Source: Chrysaora quinquecirrha (taxonomy: Eukaryota; Cnidaria; Scyphozoa; Semaeostomeae; Pelagiidae). From it: a DNA stretch of 64,000 nt. This document shows, in pieces, positions 1 through 12,197 of this stretch (its first letter is position 1; each line of letters starts with the position of its first letter). The translations under genes were made by a program, and so were the position numbers. Where the stretch lies: contig JACTAT010000010.1 of NCBI GenBank assembly GCA_014526335.1, forward strand, positions 1,110,290-1,174,289. Reading direction: 5' to 3'. The notes under the pieces were generated by a model, which was given only the letters and a program-made list of their open reading frames with translations, was not told where the DNA came from and made no database searches.

Positions 1-1058
1 TTTCTGAGCCGTTATCCAGTTTGCCAATCCAATAGAGATCGATGCTAAGGATGACTATGACTGATTAAAATGATTGCGGGATGTTGCAGCCCCATAAGCT
101 TTAGAGCCACGGGACCATTAAGAAATGGAGATTTGGAGGTTTACATACAGTAGACAGTCGTTAATAATCAGTCATTAAGTAAGGGCTGGGGTAAATGTAT
201 GATACTAAATAGTGCTAATTATTGTGAAGACCCAAAGACGTCGTCAAACTTCATACACAGGTTACAAAGAAGACATCGTAGTTCTAAGCGATCTATCTTT
301 CTTGATCCGTCATTTTTGCATAGAAAACTGTTCCTTTAACTAACTTTCAAATGTTTCGTGGTAATTTACAACATCATTTTGTTATCTTTTAGTTATAATA
401 TGATACGATGCACCAATGAGGTTATTGCTTGCGATAGAAATATTTGGGACCTAAATTCTCTCAGCTGCCGACAACGCCTGCATTAGAGACAAGTTGCCAA
501 CAGGCTTGAGGCAAGGGGGTGCCGCACCCCCATAGCAACGGCCCTAATTGAATTATTAAATACTGCATAGCAAGATATATTGTTTTTCTACACATTTGAT
601 ATGGAGATTCAAGTTTGATGCAGTTGATGAATTTTGGGTAACTGTAGCACTCCATGCAGACTCATTTACATTCAGCAATTCAGAGAAACCGACTTTTTGC
701 TTGTTTCGAAAGGCAGACAGACAAATTGACTGCAAGTTTCGGACATTGCGCATTATTGTAATGACAATAGCAAGATAACGACAATGTAACTTACAAGTAA
801 GGTAATGCTGCACTATTCTAGGGGTTTCCAGGGAAATTAGCCCCTGGAAAATGTTGAAAATTGAGATTGCTAGAACGGCTTTGTCGGCCAATTTTAATAA
901 GAGAAAGCCAGAAAAAAGAATGTAAAAGAACAGCTAAGAATGCTTTTTATACAGCAAGTCGCAAATCACTCTCATTGCATGCTTCTTTCGGATTAGCTTG
1001 ATCAGTTTCTTTCTGAAATTTTTTCTTGTATAGTGTAATGGCTTAATTTATTTGCAAG
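1..1058. other. Gene-free flank, unassigned
   Basis: I see no convincing gene. The short open frames, including one of 111 codons on the minus strand at 556-891, have no recognisable motif. A short GC-rich perfect hairpin (GGGGGTGC/GCACCCCC) lies at 515-531. The region is downstream of the truncated BEL/Pao element but shows no recognisable LTR. Confidence 0.4.
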
Positions 1059-1061
1059 GTC

Positions 1062-1137
1062 AATTTATTACTGCACATTTTTGCATTTATCACTGCACAT
1101 TTTCATTTTATCACTGCACAAATTGGTTATCACTGAG
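1062..1137. repeat. Short imperfect tandem repeat (TTTATCACTGCACATTTT-like)
   Basis: Four adjacent copies of a ~20-bp unit containing 'ATCACTGCACA' sit exactly where the BEL/Pao reading frame ends. The last unit supplies the final codons of that frame, so the repeat marks the truncation point of the element. Confidence 0.6.
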
Positions 1138-4100
1138 CCTTAAAATAAGGCCTGTTGTAGATGCATCACAAAATCCATGTAGTTCAATATTCTGATGACT
1201 CGGTTGTTCTTTAACAAAATAACATCGCGGTACGCAAACTTTCGTGACTTGATCGAGATCTCTGACTATTTCTAACCAAATAGCTTTCAAATTTTCAGGT
1301 AGGGGTGTATCCCATTTCAATTTAAGCTCACAGATTTCTTGGAGCAATATTCTTAATTTCACAACGACTGGTGAAACTAGCCCAATCGGATCAAAAATAG
1401 ATGCTGCAAGCTTCAATAGATTTCTTTTCGTTGGTGACAATTGCCTACCTAGTTCCACAAATTTTGCAAACTTCAGTAATATAGCGTCCTTTTCATAGTC
1501 CCATTTCATTCCAAGAACCTTTGTTTCAGTGAGTTCCAAAGGTGAATCGTCGCCTAAAATAATATTAGGATGCGCTGTTTGGTCACTTTCACAATAAGAT
1601 TCCGGTTTTATTTGAATATCCTTTCCATTTTCTCTTTCAATAGTATTTTGGACTTCTGGATCACTGCATCGAAACTTGTGCAGTTGAAACGAACCCTTTG
1701 ACAAACAATTTTTCGTTTCTTTGTACAAGTTATAAGCTTCCGTCGCATTCTCTTCGCCGAAAACTACGTCATCTACGTAAATCGACTGCTGGAACCTTTC
1801 ACCGCTTTTCGAATCTTCAAACTCGTAACCTTTTATGTGATGAGACAAAGTTGCCCCTAACAAAAATGGCGAACAATTAAGTCCAAAAACAACTCGTGTA
1901 AATCGAAAGATGACAATTTCTGGATTTTCTGTTTCCACGTCATTTATCCACAAAAATCGCAAAGCATCACGTTCCTGTTCATTGACGTGAATCATATGAA
2001 AGGCTTTCCGTACATCACTAATCAAAGCAACGTTGTAGTATCGAAATCGTAGGAGAATGTCAAATATCTTTGGATTTAAGCTCGGACCTGTGTATAAACA
2101 CTCGTTTAAGCTGGGCGAATCAGCATTAATTTTTGCGCTTCCTTCCATTACTACTCGCACTTTCGTAGTTGTTGCATCCCTTCGTACAACTGCATGGTGA
2201 CTCAGATAATGAGTTTTACCGGCTACAGTTGGTTCAAATAAGTTAGGTTTGACTTCCTCAATAATACCTTGCCTTAGCTGTTCTTCAATAATATTATTAT
2301 ATTCTTTCAAAAGATCAGGTTCCTTGCGAAGGCGTTTCAAGGTAGAATGTAGTCTAGCTACACAAAGCTCATAATTATCTGGCAAAATATCATGGTGATC
2401 GCGCCATGGCAGAGAAATTATATAATGACCATTTTCATATTTCAAATCTTTAGAAAATTGCTCATCAACAGAATCAACATTATTAATACCCAAAGTTTCA
2501 AGTTGGAAAAGCTCTTCTACCCTTTTATCCATCTCACTTTCAACCTTTTGGGATTCGTTTTCATAAACAATAGGACTTCTGCAGTCTACTCTCAAAATGT
2601 GCGTTGTTGCAAGGTTTACTGATGATAACAGATTTCTGGGGACGTTAGACACTACCCCTGAAAGTACCCATCCAAATTTAGTACCTACTGCAACAGGTTC
2701 TTCATGAGATTCCCCTTCAATAATTTCTCCAGTTAAAATTCTCCAAATATTGTCACTCCCTATCAATACATCAACACTTAAATCAGTTTCATTTTCCTTT
2801 GGGAAATCTGCCAAATGCAAATTTTTCAAATGATGGTATTTTTCCTTTGCAAATCTAACAGTTTGACCCTGAACAGGTGAGCAAATAGTAGGTACGACAA
2901 GAGCTTCAACTCCTATGTTAGATTTATTCTTTCGATTGCATAGATCCACATTAATGATATCGCAAGTCCTTGTTTCCCCCTCATTTGATCCAAAGACCTT
3001 AATAACCATATTTTCACGCCTTAATGTTGCCAAATTTAAGACATTTCTTGCTTTTTCTGTGATATAGGATCTTTGAGACCCTGGGTCAAGTATTATTCTT
3101 AAATTTACTGCTCTAGATTGCTCTTGGGGGTTTGAGGCTACTACAAATGCAATTTGCAACAGTATACCTCTATTTGTACAAGCTTCCTCATTATTGATCC
3201 CACAAAATGTAGATGTTTGTGGACTTGCATCAGTCTGAGATGACTGAGTACTAGAATTTACTCTACCACCATTATAGGTGTTATTTTCAAAATTACCTTG
3301 ATAAGATTTATTTCTCTCGCATAATGCAACATGATGATTACCTCTGCAATTAAAACATTTGATTGATGCATCACAATTCTTGGCCAAATGACCTGCCCTT
3401 TTTAAGCATGAAAAACATCTTCCACTCTTTCTCAAGATATTTCGTCTTTCTTGCATATTAGTTACCACTTTACATCCAGCTGTACCATGATCGCCTTGGC
3501 AAAATGTGCAATTCTGTTTGTTTCTGGCTCCAGTTGCTAAGGTTGCTGCTGTGGCATAATTTTCTTGCAAATTTCTTCTAACTTCTCTCCTCATTGGCTC
3601 CTTTCTTGTTGGAATACATTTCTCTCTTGCCTCGATTTCTAATTTTAAAGATTCCAGCATCTTAGTCAGCTCCCAATCTTCTTCACTGTTATACAACTCA
3701 GACATTTTTCTGCTTATTATCAGCTGAATTTCTTCTGGTAGTTTCTGCAACAGAACATTTACCAGTACTGTGCCATAAGTCTTGGGATCTACCTTTAATG
3801 CTTGGAGACCTCTTCCATGAGTTTCAATGCTGTCGTAAAATTTTCTCAAATCGTAAATATTTGCATTTTTATTAACCGGGTCTATTTTCAGTAATGCATC
3901 AATGTGACTGTTTAAAACCATTTGACGCTGACCAAATCTTCCCTTCAATAAATCAACAGCAATTTGATAATTGTTATCAGTGAGTTCTAGTCCTGCTATA
4001 GTATGATAGGCTGAACCTTCACACTGAGCTCTCACATATTCTAATTTTAAGCAATTGCTCAATCCTGGATTACTATCCACACTGGTTTTGAATGAGTCCC

Positions 4101-4581
4101 AGAACTCCTGCCATTTGTCAGGCTTCCCATAAAATTTTCGTAATTGTAATTTAGGCAGTTTTGTAAAACTTGCTCCCCCATGAGGCGTTTGTTGTCTCAA
4201 TCCTTGTTGGCTTGCTGTAGGTGTGACTGTACTTCCTTGTGAAGCCATTTCGAAAGATTTTAATTTTTCTTCAATTTCCAACAAAACCTTTCGAACATTT
4301 TCTCTAAAAAGCCCTGACTCATCAATCTCTGTTGCTATCTCTGCTTCTTCATCTAATAAATCTAATATTTGATCATCTAAGTTATTGACAGTTATCAATT
4401 TTTCCTCCAACATCAGTTTGTTTTGCTTCAAAGACAGCGTTTCTGTCAGTTGGGAGTCTAAACGATTTCGAATTTCTCCAAGTGCCCTTGTCACGTAGGC
4501 CTTGTGACCACCACGAACTCTTCTCTTCTTCGTTATCTCAGAATTAGCAGAACTTCCTGAGCTATCTGTATCTGTAGACAT
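1111..4581 (-). pseudogene. BEL/Pao retrotransposon gag-pol polyprotein, 3'-truncated
   Basis: One 1156-codon open frame. In order it has an N-terminal coiled region (about residues 20-130), a DUF1759-type gag domain (about 145-330), two zinc knuckles around 385-430 (CFSCLKRAGHLAKNC and CFNCRGNHHVALC), and a retropepsin-like segment near 495 in which the usual D-S/T-G appears as D-P-G (LDPGSQRSYI). A reverse transcriptase with YVDD (near 915) follows, then the start of the Pao-type A17 region, ending just after an RNase H-like HGFCDAS motif. RNase H and integrase, which normally follow in BEL/Pao, are missing, so the element cannot be autonomous even though the rest has no stop codon. The open frame suggests a fairly young copy. 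The start is the first Met of a serine-rich N-terminus. Confidence 0.9.
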
Positions 4582-5400
4582 GATTAATTTCTTTCTAAGA
4601 TCAAATACTTCGTATCTTTCAAATTCTCAAATCCTCAAATCCGGTTTGGTTCGACCATATAAAAAATGCCAAAGCCATCTGATTAGGCCATGTTTGCGAA
4701 CTTCTCACTGGCGGCTCTATTTTCTAATTTTACCACGGTAATAGAATTCAGACATAGAAAATCTCTATTTAGATTTCAGGCTCTTATTCTAAGTATAATT
4801 TCAATCCATATTCGAAGAAGACTGTATAATATTCTAAATTTCCAATTCTAATTCTCACAAAAATAAACGAACAAGCAAACACGCCCTATTCGCCAAGTAT
4901 GTTCTATTCTGACATCACATGATGGTCATGTGATCTAAATTTTCTAATTCTTCATGTAAGCATAAAGAAAATGTCCGACAATTTCTAACACTGCCACAAA
5001 TTACACTCCGTGTAATCCCCATAGACGAAGCGGGCGTTTGTAGGTGCCTAGGAGTTTACAGTAAGTAGGATCAAGGCCGAGGCTAGATTTTCTCAAATCG
5101 TCCTACTTTTCAAGTCCTATGTGTATCACATACGAAACGCAGCCTTCTTATCTCATCACAGGAATGCCATCAGGTCTTCTTTCTGGGTCTGAAGGAGAAG
5201 GAATGTGGGATTTGTCTTGATTGTTAAGTCACGTCGCAAAATTTCTCTCGGTTGTGAAGCAGTCCCTGCACATCGATCGACTTTTTTAAACTAAACCGTC
5301 CTAGTTCCCTCCTACCTAGGTACTAAAGACTATTTTAGGAATTATTGAGGGGATAAAATTGCTCCCAGAGAGGATAAGCAATATCCAAAACGTGAGTTGG
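4582..5400. other. 5' flank of the BEL/Pao element (possible leader/LTR)
   Basis: No gene seen. On the minus strand this lies upstream of the polyprotein, where a leader and 5' LTR are expected. A 'TGGTCGAACC' string at about 4647-4656 (minus) could be a tRNA primer-binding site, but I cannot define LTR ends because the 3' LTR is absent from this truncated copy. Confidence 0.3.
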
Positions 5401-5690
5401 CCAAAACATATCAGTGAGCATGTGAATATGCTATCTCAACTGTTCGGTTTTACAATTGTCATCCATCTTCATAAGTTTTGCAAACCAGTTGCTGCAAATT
5501 CTCCAATTTTGCGATTTGGCTTCCCACATCGGCTGGCTTTAGGCCATGTTTTGTACACACATGCGTGATAATAGTATCGTTTCCTGGTCTGTTCTTTGTT
5601 TTCGTATAGTTTTGATAGCTTCAAATACATATAAAACCTTCTCTCCACCTTTTGTCTTGACTCATTGCTAGCAACCATTTAAATCAATTT

Positions 5691-6815
5691 ATGGTAAGAG
5701 TTGCAAGACAGCGAGTAAAACACGTCTGCACTCGGTATAAGAGCATGAAGGAAGCAATCAGATGTCCAGCGACCCAGTGTTTGAATAAGCCAAGCAGGCA
5801 AGCCTTTCGAAGCAGCAGAGGTGGCAGCGCCAATTCTAAAGCTATGACCGTTATAGCTTTGGCTCTAATAGACAGCGAAGCAACGTAATTACTTTACTTC
5901 GAAAACAAATCGCACTTTAGATTAAGAGCTTCCACTCAGATATAAAAAGAGAGGGCCCGAATGTAAACCGCAATACCGCATGTAGTCCTGTAGAGCCTTG
6001 ACAGCACATATGTGAGATTGCGTTGCGCCAATCGTTAGCTGGACACCTTGTCGAAATGGGTCTGTTTTGGAGCCCTTTATCTTCACCGTCATATGCGTTG
6101 GTTGAGAGTTTGTAGGAAAAAACTTAACACCGTTTGGGCCTAAGTGTTCGCTACCCTGGAGCGCACTTTTCTGTGTGAACTCACTTGTCCTAAGAAAACC
6201 GAAAAAGGCAAGGCACATTGCAGCGCAGATCATTTTCCTATCTCTGTTTGGGGAGGTTGTTGGCTTGAGTAGTGAATAGAATTTGCCTAAATGCTCTTCT
6301 AAGATTGGGAGACGTGTACGATGAGAGATTGTCTGAGAGCGCTTGATTCCCCTTAGAATATATTGCAGTTTGACGCACTTTTCCCAATTTAATTCATAGT
6401 TGTTGATGAAATAAAAATGTTTGATTGCGCTTAAGAAGGCCTTCATAGTGTCATGCTTGACGGTTTTTGCCAAGTAGGCTGCAAAATAGCATAGAGTAGA
6501 CTCCTGCCAGTTAATGCTAATGCCCGGGGCGGTAAGGGCTTGTGAGGGGTCCCACCGTCCCTGAAACCACTGGAATCCAAAAATTCCCCCTAATTCTAAG
6601 GTCCCAGGTGCATCCGTAAAAAGATTTACAGCGTCAGAGCTATCCCAGGTTCTGTTCATAAAAGACTGCTTACCATTCCAGTTGTCTATAAAGGAAAGCC
6701 ACATCCTTATATCCTTGCGGAAGGACCCCGATAGACGAATTTGATGGTTGGGCTTCTGTACCCCGATGGTTAAGCCAATAATCCTTTGCAAAATGGCCCG
6801 GCCCGGGGGAACCAC
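5691..6815 (-). pseudogene. DIRS RNase H-tyrosine recombinase, with in-frame stops
   Basis: The frame opens at 6815. It shows an RNase H-like region (VNLFTDAPGTLELGG) and then a tyrosine recombinase with the first catalytic Arg in FLRTSEFT and a KGSKTDPFRQG segment. It stops at 5922. The second recombinase box (YNGHSFRIGAAT with H-x-x-R, then LGRWTSDC) lies at 5691-5855 in the same frame, beyond stops at 5922-5924 and two further stops. After GRW the tyrosine expected a few residues later is not in frame. The recombinase is therefore recognisable but inactivated by nonsense changes, with a probable small frameshift near its end. Confidence 0.8.
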
Positions 6816-6848
6816 CTTACATGCAAAATTTAAGGTGCCTATAAGGAA

Positions 6849-7760
6849 TTAGAGCTCTGTAAGAGTACACGATATTCTTAGTTGCCATGAAGCCAAATCT
6901 TGTCTAAGACGGGTGACTTTTTCCTTAGAAAGAGAGGCTTCCATGTGGTCCGAGTCCAAAACAATGCCTAAAAATTCAAGCCTCGTTGAAGGGCCCTGCG
7001 CTTTCTCCTCCGATATAGGGACCCCAAGGTTACGGAAGGCGATTAGCATGCTCTCAAGGCTTGCCTTGCAAGGTAGAGATGTTGCGTCAAGACCGGGTTC
7101 CATGATAAGGAAGTAGTCAAAGAAATGAGTTACGTAGGAAATGGCACACTTATGCTGTAAAATCCATTCGAGCCTGTCCGAAAGCTGATTAAACAAGTAA
7201 GGGGCGCTGCATTGACCAAATGGGAGTACTTTGTCGAAATAATAAGACCCTTCCCATTCCATCCCCAAAAGTTCCCAGTCATCTGGATGAACGGGAAAAA
7301 GACGGAACGCAGATTCGATATCGGTTTTTGCCATATAGGTACGGGCTCGAAATCCTGGAGTGAAGAAATTGCATTATCTATAGTTACGTATGTGAGAGAG
7401 AATGAGTCCATGTCTATGCACGAGTTAATCGACCTACCAGATTTAGGGTAAGACAAATGAAAAATGGTCCGGAATTTTCAGAATGCATTTTCGGAACCAG
7501 ACTAAGAGGTGACACCTGCATGGCGAGATAAGGGGCTCTGAAAAGGGGCCAGCGACGTGGTTAAGGGGAACTTCCTTGGCAAGATTATCAGAAATTACAG
7601 AAGGCTTAGCAAGCGCAGAGCGTAAATTTTTAGATGTTTGAAATTCGCGGGGGCAGTCAGAACACAATTTATTGACGTAAGCTGGGTTGGGGTGATCCTT
7701 TAATTCCAATTGTAAGCGATCAACATTGATAGGCGTTTCTAAATCAAACATAGAATTATT
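6849..7760 (-). pseudogene. DIRS-type reverse transcriptase, broken
   Basis: The upstream part (7443-7751) has the conserved entry TPINVDRLQLELKDHPNP...NLRSA..KPSVI; after a frameshift the RT proper continues at 6849-7334 (KTDIESAFRLFPVHP, DKVLPFGQCSAPYLFNQLSD). The catalytic box, normally [Y/F]xDD, reads FFDYFLIM, so the second Asp has become Tyr. Together with the frameshift this indicates a dead RT. It lies between the gag-like segment and the RNase H/recombinase segment of the same element. Confidence 0.8.
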
Positions 7761-8001
7761 TACATCAGATACAGAAGAATCAACAGAAGGTATAGCACTT
7801 AACGAAGAATAACTAAGAGACGAAACAACCTGTTCGCCGCTGCTGCCTTCGGAAGAGGGGTTAAATGCGGTGGTAACATTAGAAGCAGAATAACGGTTAT
7901 TATAAGAATCAACAGGGCTACGAAAATTACATAATAAAGTATAGATTAAACGACTATTCTCAACATTAGAAGAATGAGGAAAAATATCACTACTATCATT
8001 A
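7761..8001 (-). other. DIRS spacer between gag-like and RT regions
   Basis: This is A/T-rich interior DIRS sequence with no frame that I can assign. It is probably the decayed C-terminal part of the gag-like protein. Confidence 0.4.
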
Positions 8002-8434
8002 TTAAAACTCGCAATCTAAATTATCTACTTCATTAGGAGAGTCACTGTTGGTAAAATTCCTAGCTTGTGGGCTGGACTTGAGTGGCTCTGACAGACTGGG
8101 TACATCGAAAGCCTGGATGATCTCCGCCACAGTCGGGTCGGTTACATTTGTGGGCAAATTTGCAGATGTTGGCCGGGCAGTGCTTACCGGAGTTAAAATT
8201 TCTGCACGCATTGGCGGTGTCCCGTCCGAAAAACCCATTGACACCGCTGGAGGGTCCGTTGGAAAAACGAGAGCATTCGGGTTGCAATTCAGCCGGGTTG
8301 CCACAGAAAATTTTTAGCCACAATTGCTGATCTATGCGTGCCCATGAAAGGGACTTATTGTTGGCTACTTGCTGGCGGAATTTATAATCATAGATCACCC
8401 ATGAAACGGACTTGAAGGTCTTGGCGGCAGAACT
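8002..8434 (-). pseudogene. DIRS gag-like zinc-finger protein, fragment
   Basis: An open frame begins at 8434 without a start codon (SSAAKTFKSVSWVIYDYKF...). It carries a cysteine/histidine cluster, CRNFNSGKHCPANICKFAHKC and then CGGDHPGFRC, the zinc-binding pattern that precedes the RT in many metazoan DIRS elements. The upstream part is missing because the LINE tail starts at 8434. The low-complexity remainder is shifted to another frame. Confidence 0.65.
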
Positions 8435-8641
8435 TCATTTTCATTTCATTTTAAATTCTTTAGCCACGGTAGCCCCATCAACCAAGAGAGGCTGCTTTTC
8501 AGAGGGCCGTGGAAAATCTACTTACAATGCTTAGATAATTTGATTAAAATAGCATAAATATTTACAATGTAAAATTAGAATAAATCAAGGATTAAAAATG
8601 AAAAATTAAAGGCTATTTTTTGTCTCGTCTTGAGTCTACTT

Positions 8642-9878
8642 TTAAGAGTAGACAGAGAGGGGGGCAAGCTTGACCTCACGCTCTAGTTTATTCCAAACCT
8701 GCGATCCACGGAACGAAAATGCCTTTTGGCCATTGCTTGTTTTCATTCGTGGAGCAAGTAAGTCAGTCTCACTATTTCTCAAATGCACGATTCCCCGTGT
8801 CGAGTTTCTCGTGAACAGAGAAGAAAGGTAAGTGGGCGCGAGACCATTTATTGATTTGAAAACAATGGTAGCTGTCTCTTGTTGTTTATCAAGTTGTACT
8901 CCCAAGTATTTCGCATAATCTACAACATCAATTTGCGAGTCTCCGATAGCGAAAGACGGGTTCGGTACTGATTCCTCTGATACTTTCTTAATATTGGGCC
9001 TAGAACCGATAACCATTGCTTGTGTTTTGATTACATTCAGAGATAGCTTATTACCTTCAAGCCATTGTTTCAAGGAGTCTAAGTCACTGTTTATGGGTTT
9101 CATTAAGTTCGTCAATATCCTTAGAAGAATATGATATACTGGAATCATCGGCATACATCGTTACATCACTGTTTTTAAGAGAAAACGGCAAATCATTTAT
9201 GTATAGGAGGAATAAAAGGGGCCCAAGACAAGTGCCTTGTGGAACTCCACATTTCATTTCTTCAATATTTGAGGCTACCCCATTCACTCTACAAAGCTGC
9301 CGCCTGCTTTTTAGGTAGGAGGCAAACCAGGTATGTTCAAGGCCAATCAGTCCATACTTTCCTAATTTTTGGAGTAGAATATCATGATCTACAGTATCGA
9401 AAGCCTTTTTCAAGTCAAAAAATACTGTAGCAGTGAATCTACCTTTGTCCATATTAACATACCAGTCATTTGTAGACTTTAGCAGACAAGTGACCACGGA
9501 GTGCAAGGACCTAAACCCAGACTGCTTATAGTATATAAGCTTGTCTTTATCCAGATACTCATAAAGCTGGTTAAAAACCAATTTTTCAAATACCCTGGAC
9601 AAGAAAGGGAGAACTGAAATCGGCCTATAATTCAAGCGATCATCAGTTTGACCACTTTTAAAAATGGGGGCAACTCTAGCAATTCTCCAAGAATCTGGGA
9701 ATACACCAGTTGCTATAGAAAGACTGAAAATGTCGCAAAGTGATTCACAGATGACAGGAAGCGCAATTTTCAAGAAATGATTGGCAATACCATCAGTGCC
9801 AAAACCCAAGGACGTTTTGAATTTTCCAAAGACCTTCTCCACCTGAGTAATATTTACAGCTTGAAATTCAATCCGCAA
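8642..9878 (-). pseudogene. LINE 1 reverse transcriptase and C-terminal domain
   Basis: RT blocks in order: GTDGIANHFLK, NYRPISVLPFLSRVFEKLV, FFDLKKAFDTVDHDILL, GVPQGTCLGPLLFLLYINDLP and YADDSS (intact YADD box). A frameshift near 9100 moves the frame to the C-terminal part (DLDSLKQWLEGNKLSLN..KTQAMVIG and AKYLGVQLD, then FRGSQVWNKL close to the end). Order and spacing fit CR1/L2-like RTs. The active-site residues are intact but the frame is broken. Confidence 0.85.
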
Positions 9879-10460
9879 ATTTTGGTCGCTAACAGAAAAC
9901 CTATTTCAAGAACGGGGTTTTCTCCCTGGGGCAGTTTGTCACTGAGGTTTTTGCCAATATTACAGAAAAAATAATTCATCGACTCTGCAATGGCTTTATT
10001 GTCACAAACCTGCTTTCCATCAACATCAAGAGATGCGATTTGCGTGGTTTTTGATTTTTTGTTCAAGACAAGATTAATGGTCTTCCATGTGTTTTTAAGG
10101 TCCCCATTATGCAAAGAGATCTTATTTGAAAAGTACTCACGCTTGGACTCTGTGTTAAGTTTGTTAACTTTGTTGCGCATTTGCCGATGGGCTTGCATCA
10201 ATATTTCAGAGTTTGATTGAACCGCTTTTTTTCAGCCTATCTCTAGCAGCAGACATAAGCTTAATGTCCTTCGTGAGCCAAGGACAGAATTTTTCTGAGA
10301 CCCGCCTTTCGCGTAGTGGTGCATGTTTCTCAAGAATCAGTGAGAACGAAGACGTCCACTGTTCAACGATAAGATTAACATCATCGTTGTTATTGACGAT
10401 GCTATTCCAGTCAATTGAACACAGATCTTCTATAAAATCAGCAGAGTTGAAATTTTTCAA
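9854..10460 (-). pseudogene. LINE 1 endonuclease-RT linker
   Basis: Two frames (10206-10460 and 9854-10201) carry the conserved inter-domain motifs: WTSSFSLILEKHAPLRERRV, WLTKDIKLMSAARDRL, KREYFSNKIS, KNTWKTINLVLN and MNYFFCNIGKNLSDKLP. A frameshift separates the two. This is a typical linker between endonuclease and polymerase in CR1-like LINEs. Confidence 0.75.
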
Positions 10461-10499
10461 TTGCCTTGTAGAAATAGTCTTTGGCTGCCTTTAAGAAGC

Positions 10500-11195
10500 A
10501 CCACGAAATTTTCTAACACAATACACCATATAGTGATCACTGATGCTTGTTTCATGCACTCCAAACGTGACTATATTTGATTTATTTGTAGTTGCGATAT
10601 GGTCTATGAGGGTGTTGGATGTAAAGTTTCCTGGTACCTCGGTCAATTATCTGCTGAAACCCAAAAGATCATAGACTTCTAACATTCTAGAGTGCGTAGA
10701 GTGCGTAGGAAGGCTAGCACAAGCACCGGCACAATCCCCCTTCCTCAAATTAGGCAAGATATCACAATTTGTATCTCCAAAAAGAATGATTTCTTTGTTC
10801 TCATTGTCTAAGAACGTCAGGTTGTTTTCAATTTCACTTAACGTCTCGGGAGATGCATCCGGGGGGCGATACCAGGCTAAAATGAAGAAAGGGGCAGCCC
10901 GCACAGGCTTGATTTCCACGCATATGGTCTCCAAAGATGACATGGGGAGATCATTTCGGAGTTTACATTTATCATAAATAGAATCCCTTATGTACATAGC
11001 TACCCCACCATCATGGCGGTTGCGATCACGTCTTATAATCTTATAGCCTTCAAAACTGACAAGATCATCATGAATATTTTCATCAAGTTTTGTTTCATTG
11101 ATTGCCAAAATGTGTATCCCAAGATCCTTAACGAGTGCACGGATCTCGTCAATGTGAAGTAAAAGGCTATTTACATTTAAAGACGCGATTGCCAT
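10500..11195 (-). pseudogene. LINE 1 apurinic-type endonuclease
   Basis: Starts MAIASLNVNSLLLHIDEIR and shows the AP-endonuclease series: the N of LNVNSL, the E of INETKLD, the Y of WYRPP, and GDTNCDIL where the family has GD-N. After a frameshift near 10647, SNTLIDHIATT and ISDHYMVY supply the terminal Asp-His motif. This domain nicks target DNA for target-primed reverse transcription. All catalytic positions seem to be present, but the shift separates the last motif. Confidence 0.8.
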
Positions 11196-11313
11196 GCCTT
11201 TTCTATGTCCAAGACTTAACCCTTAACTCAGAGGAGCTGTGTGAGATAGCTGATGGAGGAGCCTGCTGCGCAGGGGTCAAGCATGCACTCTCTCTGTCAA
11301 AAATACGATCTAG

Positions 11314-11739
11314 TCAATAACGAAGGGAACGGATTAAGTTACTTTCAAACAGATTAGCACCAGTCCTATTAAGATGAATTAGACTTTGATTTAGATGCTT
11401 TGACGCATCAATATTTGGGTGTTCAATATAAGCGTAATCATTTTCGGAACATAAGTCTGCTAAAATTAAATTTACTCGCTTACGTTTTATCTCAAACTCA
11501 TAACCTCGAGACACAAGGCCAGAAATAACGACTTCTGCTGTTTCGGGTATCGCATTGGCCATCACTGAGCTGACTATCTCTTGTATTTTATTCAGCTGTT
11601 CAGGGGTGAAGATCTGAACTTGTTCTGAGCTTCCTTTAGGAGGGTTAAGAGACATGGAACTCAGAGTATTTACCCTAGTTGTACCTCTGCTGCTTCTTCG
11701 AGAGGCAGCAGGAGCAGAATTTGCTTTCGATTTTGGCAT
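11314..11739 (-). pseudogene. LINE 1 ORF1 remnant: basic N-terminus joined to the end of an SGNH-esterase-like domain
   Basis: I place the start at 11739 (MPKSKANSAPAASRRSSRG), not at the more upstream Met, because this basic Ser/Arg-rich start is the usual ORF1 opening in such LINEs. A helix follows (FTPEQLNKIQEIVSSVMANAI), and then the frame jumps to VVISGLVSRGYEFEIKRKRVN and HLNQSLIHLNRTG, the closing part of the SGNH/GDSL-type esterase domain seen in CR1-like ORF1 proteins. The middle of the esterase, including its nucleophile block, is absent, which suggests an internal deletion. Confidence 0.6.
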
Positions 11740-11939
11740 GACAAAGTCAATCAAACTACATTCTAGGACAAAATATTTGGAACAAGGCATTTTCTCCAAG
11801 GAATATGGCCTATTCCATTGATTTTCTACCTCCATTACTCCAATTCTTCCCCCTTTTACCCCCAAAACAATGTTGGTAGTAGAGCGAGACAACTTGTGTA
11901 CGAAACAACATTGTAACGGGGGATAAGGGGGAATCAATA

Positions 11940-12197
11940 GATAATAGCAAAACTATTTAGGCCCTTCCAATATATTTTGTCCAAGATTGTTTGTATAACA
12001 TATTTTTGAAAGTACGTTTGAATTTTCGAAAAGATGTTACAAAATATCGATTTTCATTTGAACACGTCTTCGATGATCAAGGATCAAGGGGCATATAAGT
12101 TCAGTGAAAATCGAAAACTGGAACGCCCTAAAGCCCCACCCTAAATATTTTGAAGCTCTAATGTTCGACAAAAGGTTTTTCTTAACGCAATTATAGC
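11940..12197. other. AT-rich spacer
   Basis: No gene or repeat recognised between the LINE 5' side and the palindromic MITE. Confidence 0.4.

Larger units (their letters stand above)
5691..8434 (-). mobile_element. Degraded DIRS-type (tyrosine recombinase) retrotransposon
   Basis: Three coding blocks in the expected DIRS order on the minus strand: a gag-like CCCH/CCHC region (8002-8434), a DIRS-type RT (6849-7760), and RNase H plus tyrosine recombinase (5691-6815). Frameshifts and stops lie between and within the blocks. The 5' side ends abruptly at 8434, where the A/T/G-rich 3' tail of a LINE begins, so the LINE insertion probably truncated this element. No split direct or inverted terminal repeats typical of DIRS were recognised. 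Confidence 0.8.
8434..11760 (-). mobile_element. CR1/L2-like non-LTR retrotransposon (LINE 1)
   Basis: The minus-strand order is ORF1 remnant (11314-11739), AP endonuclease (10500-11195), linker (9854-10460) and RT with C-terminal region (8642-9878), followed by a ~190-bp 3' UTR. It ends in a tail of A/T/G words (AAAATGAAATGAAAATGAA on the minus strand, about 8434-8452). All parts are present in order but are cut by several frameshifts. The tail abuts DIRS gag sequence, so this LINE landed in the DIRS element. Confidence 0.85.
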
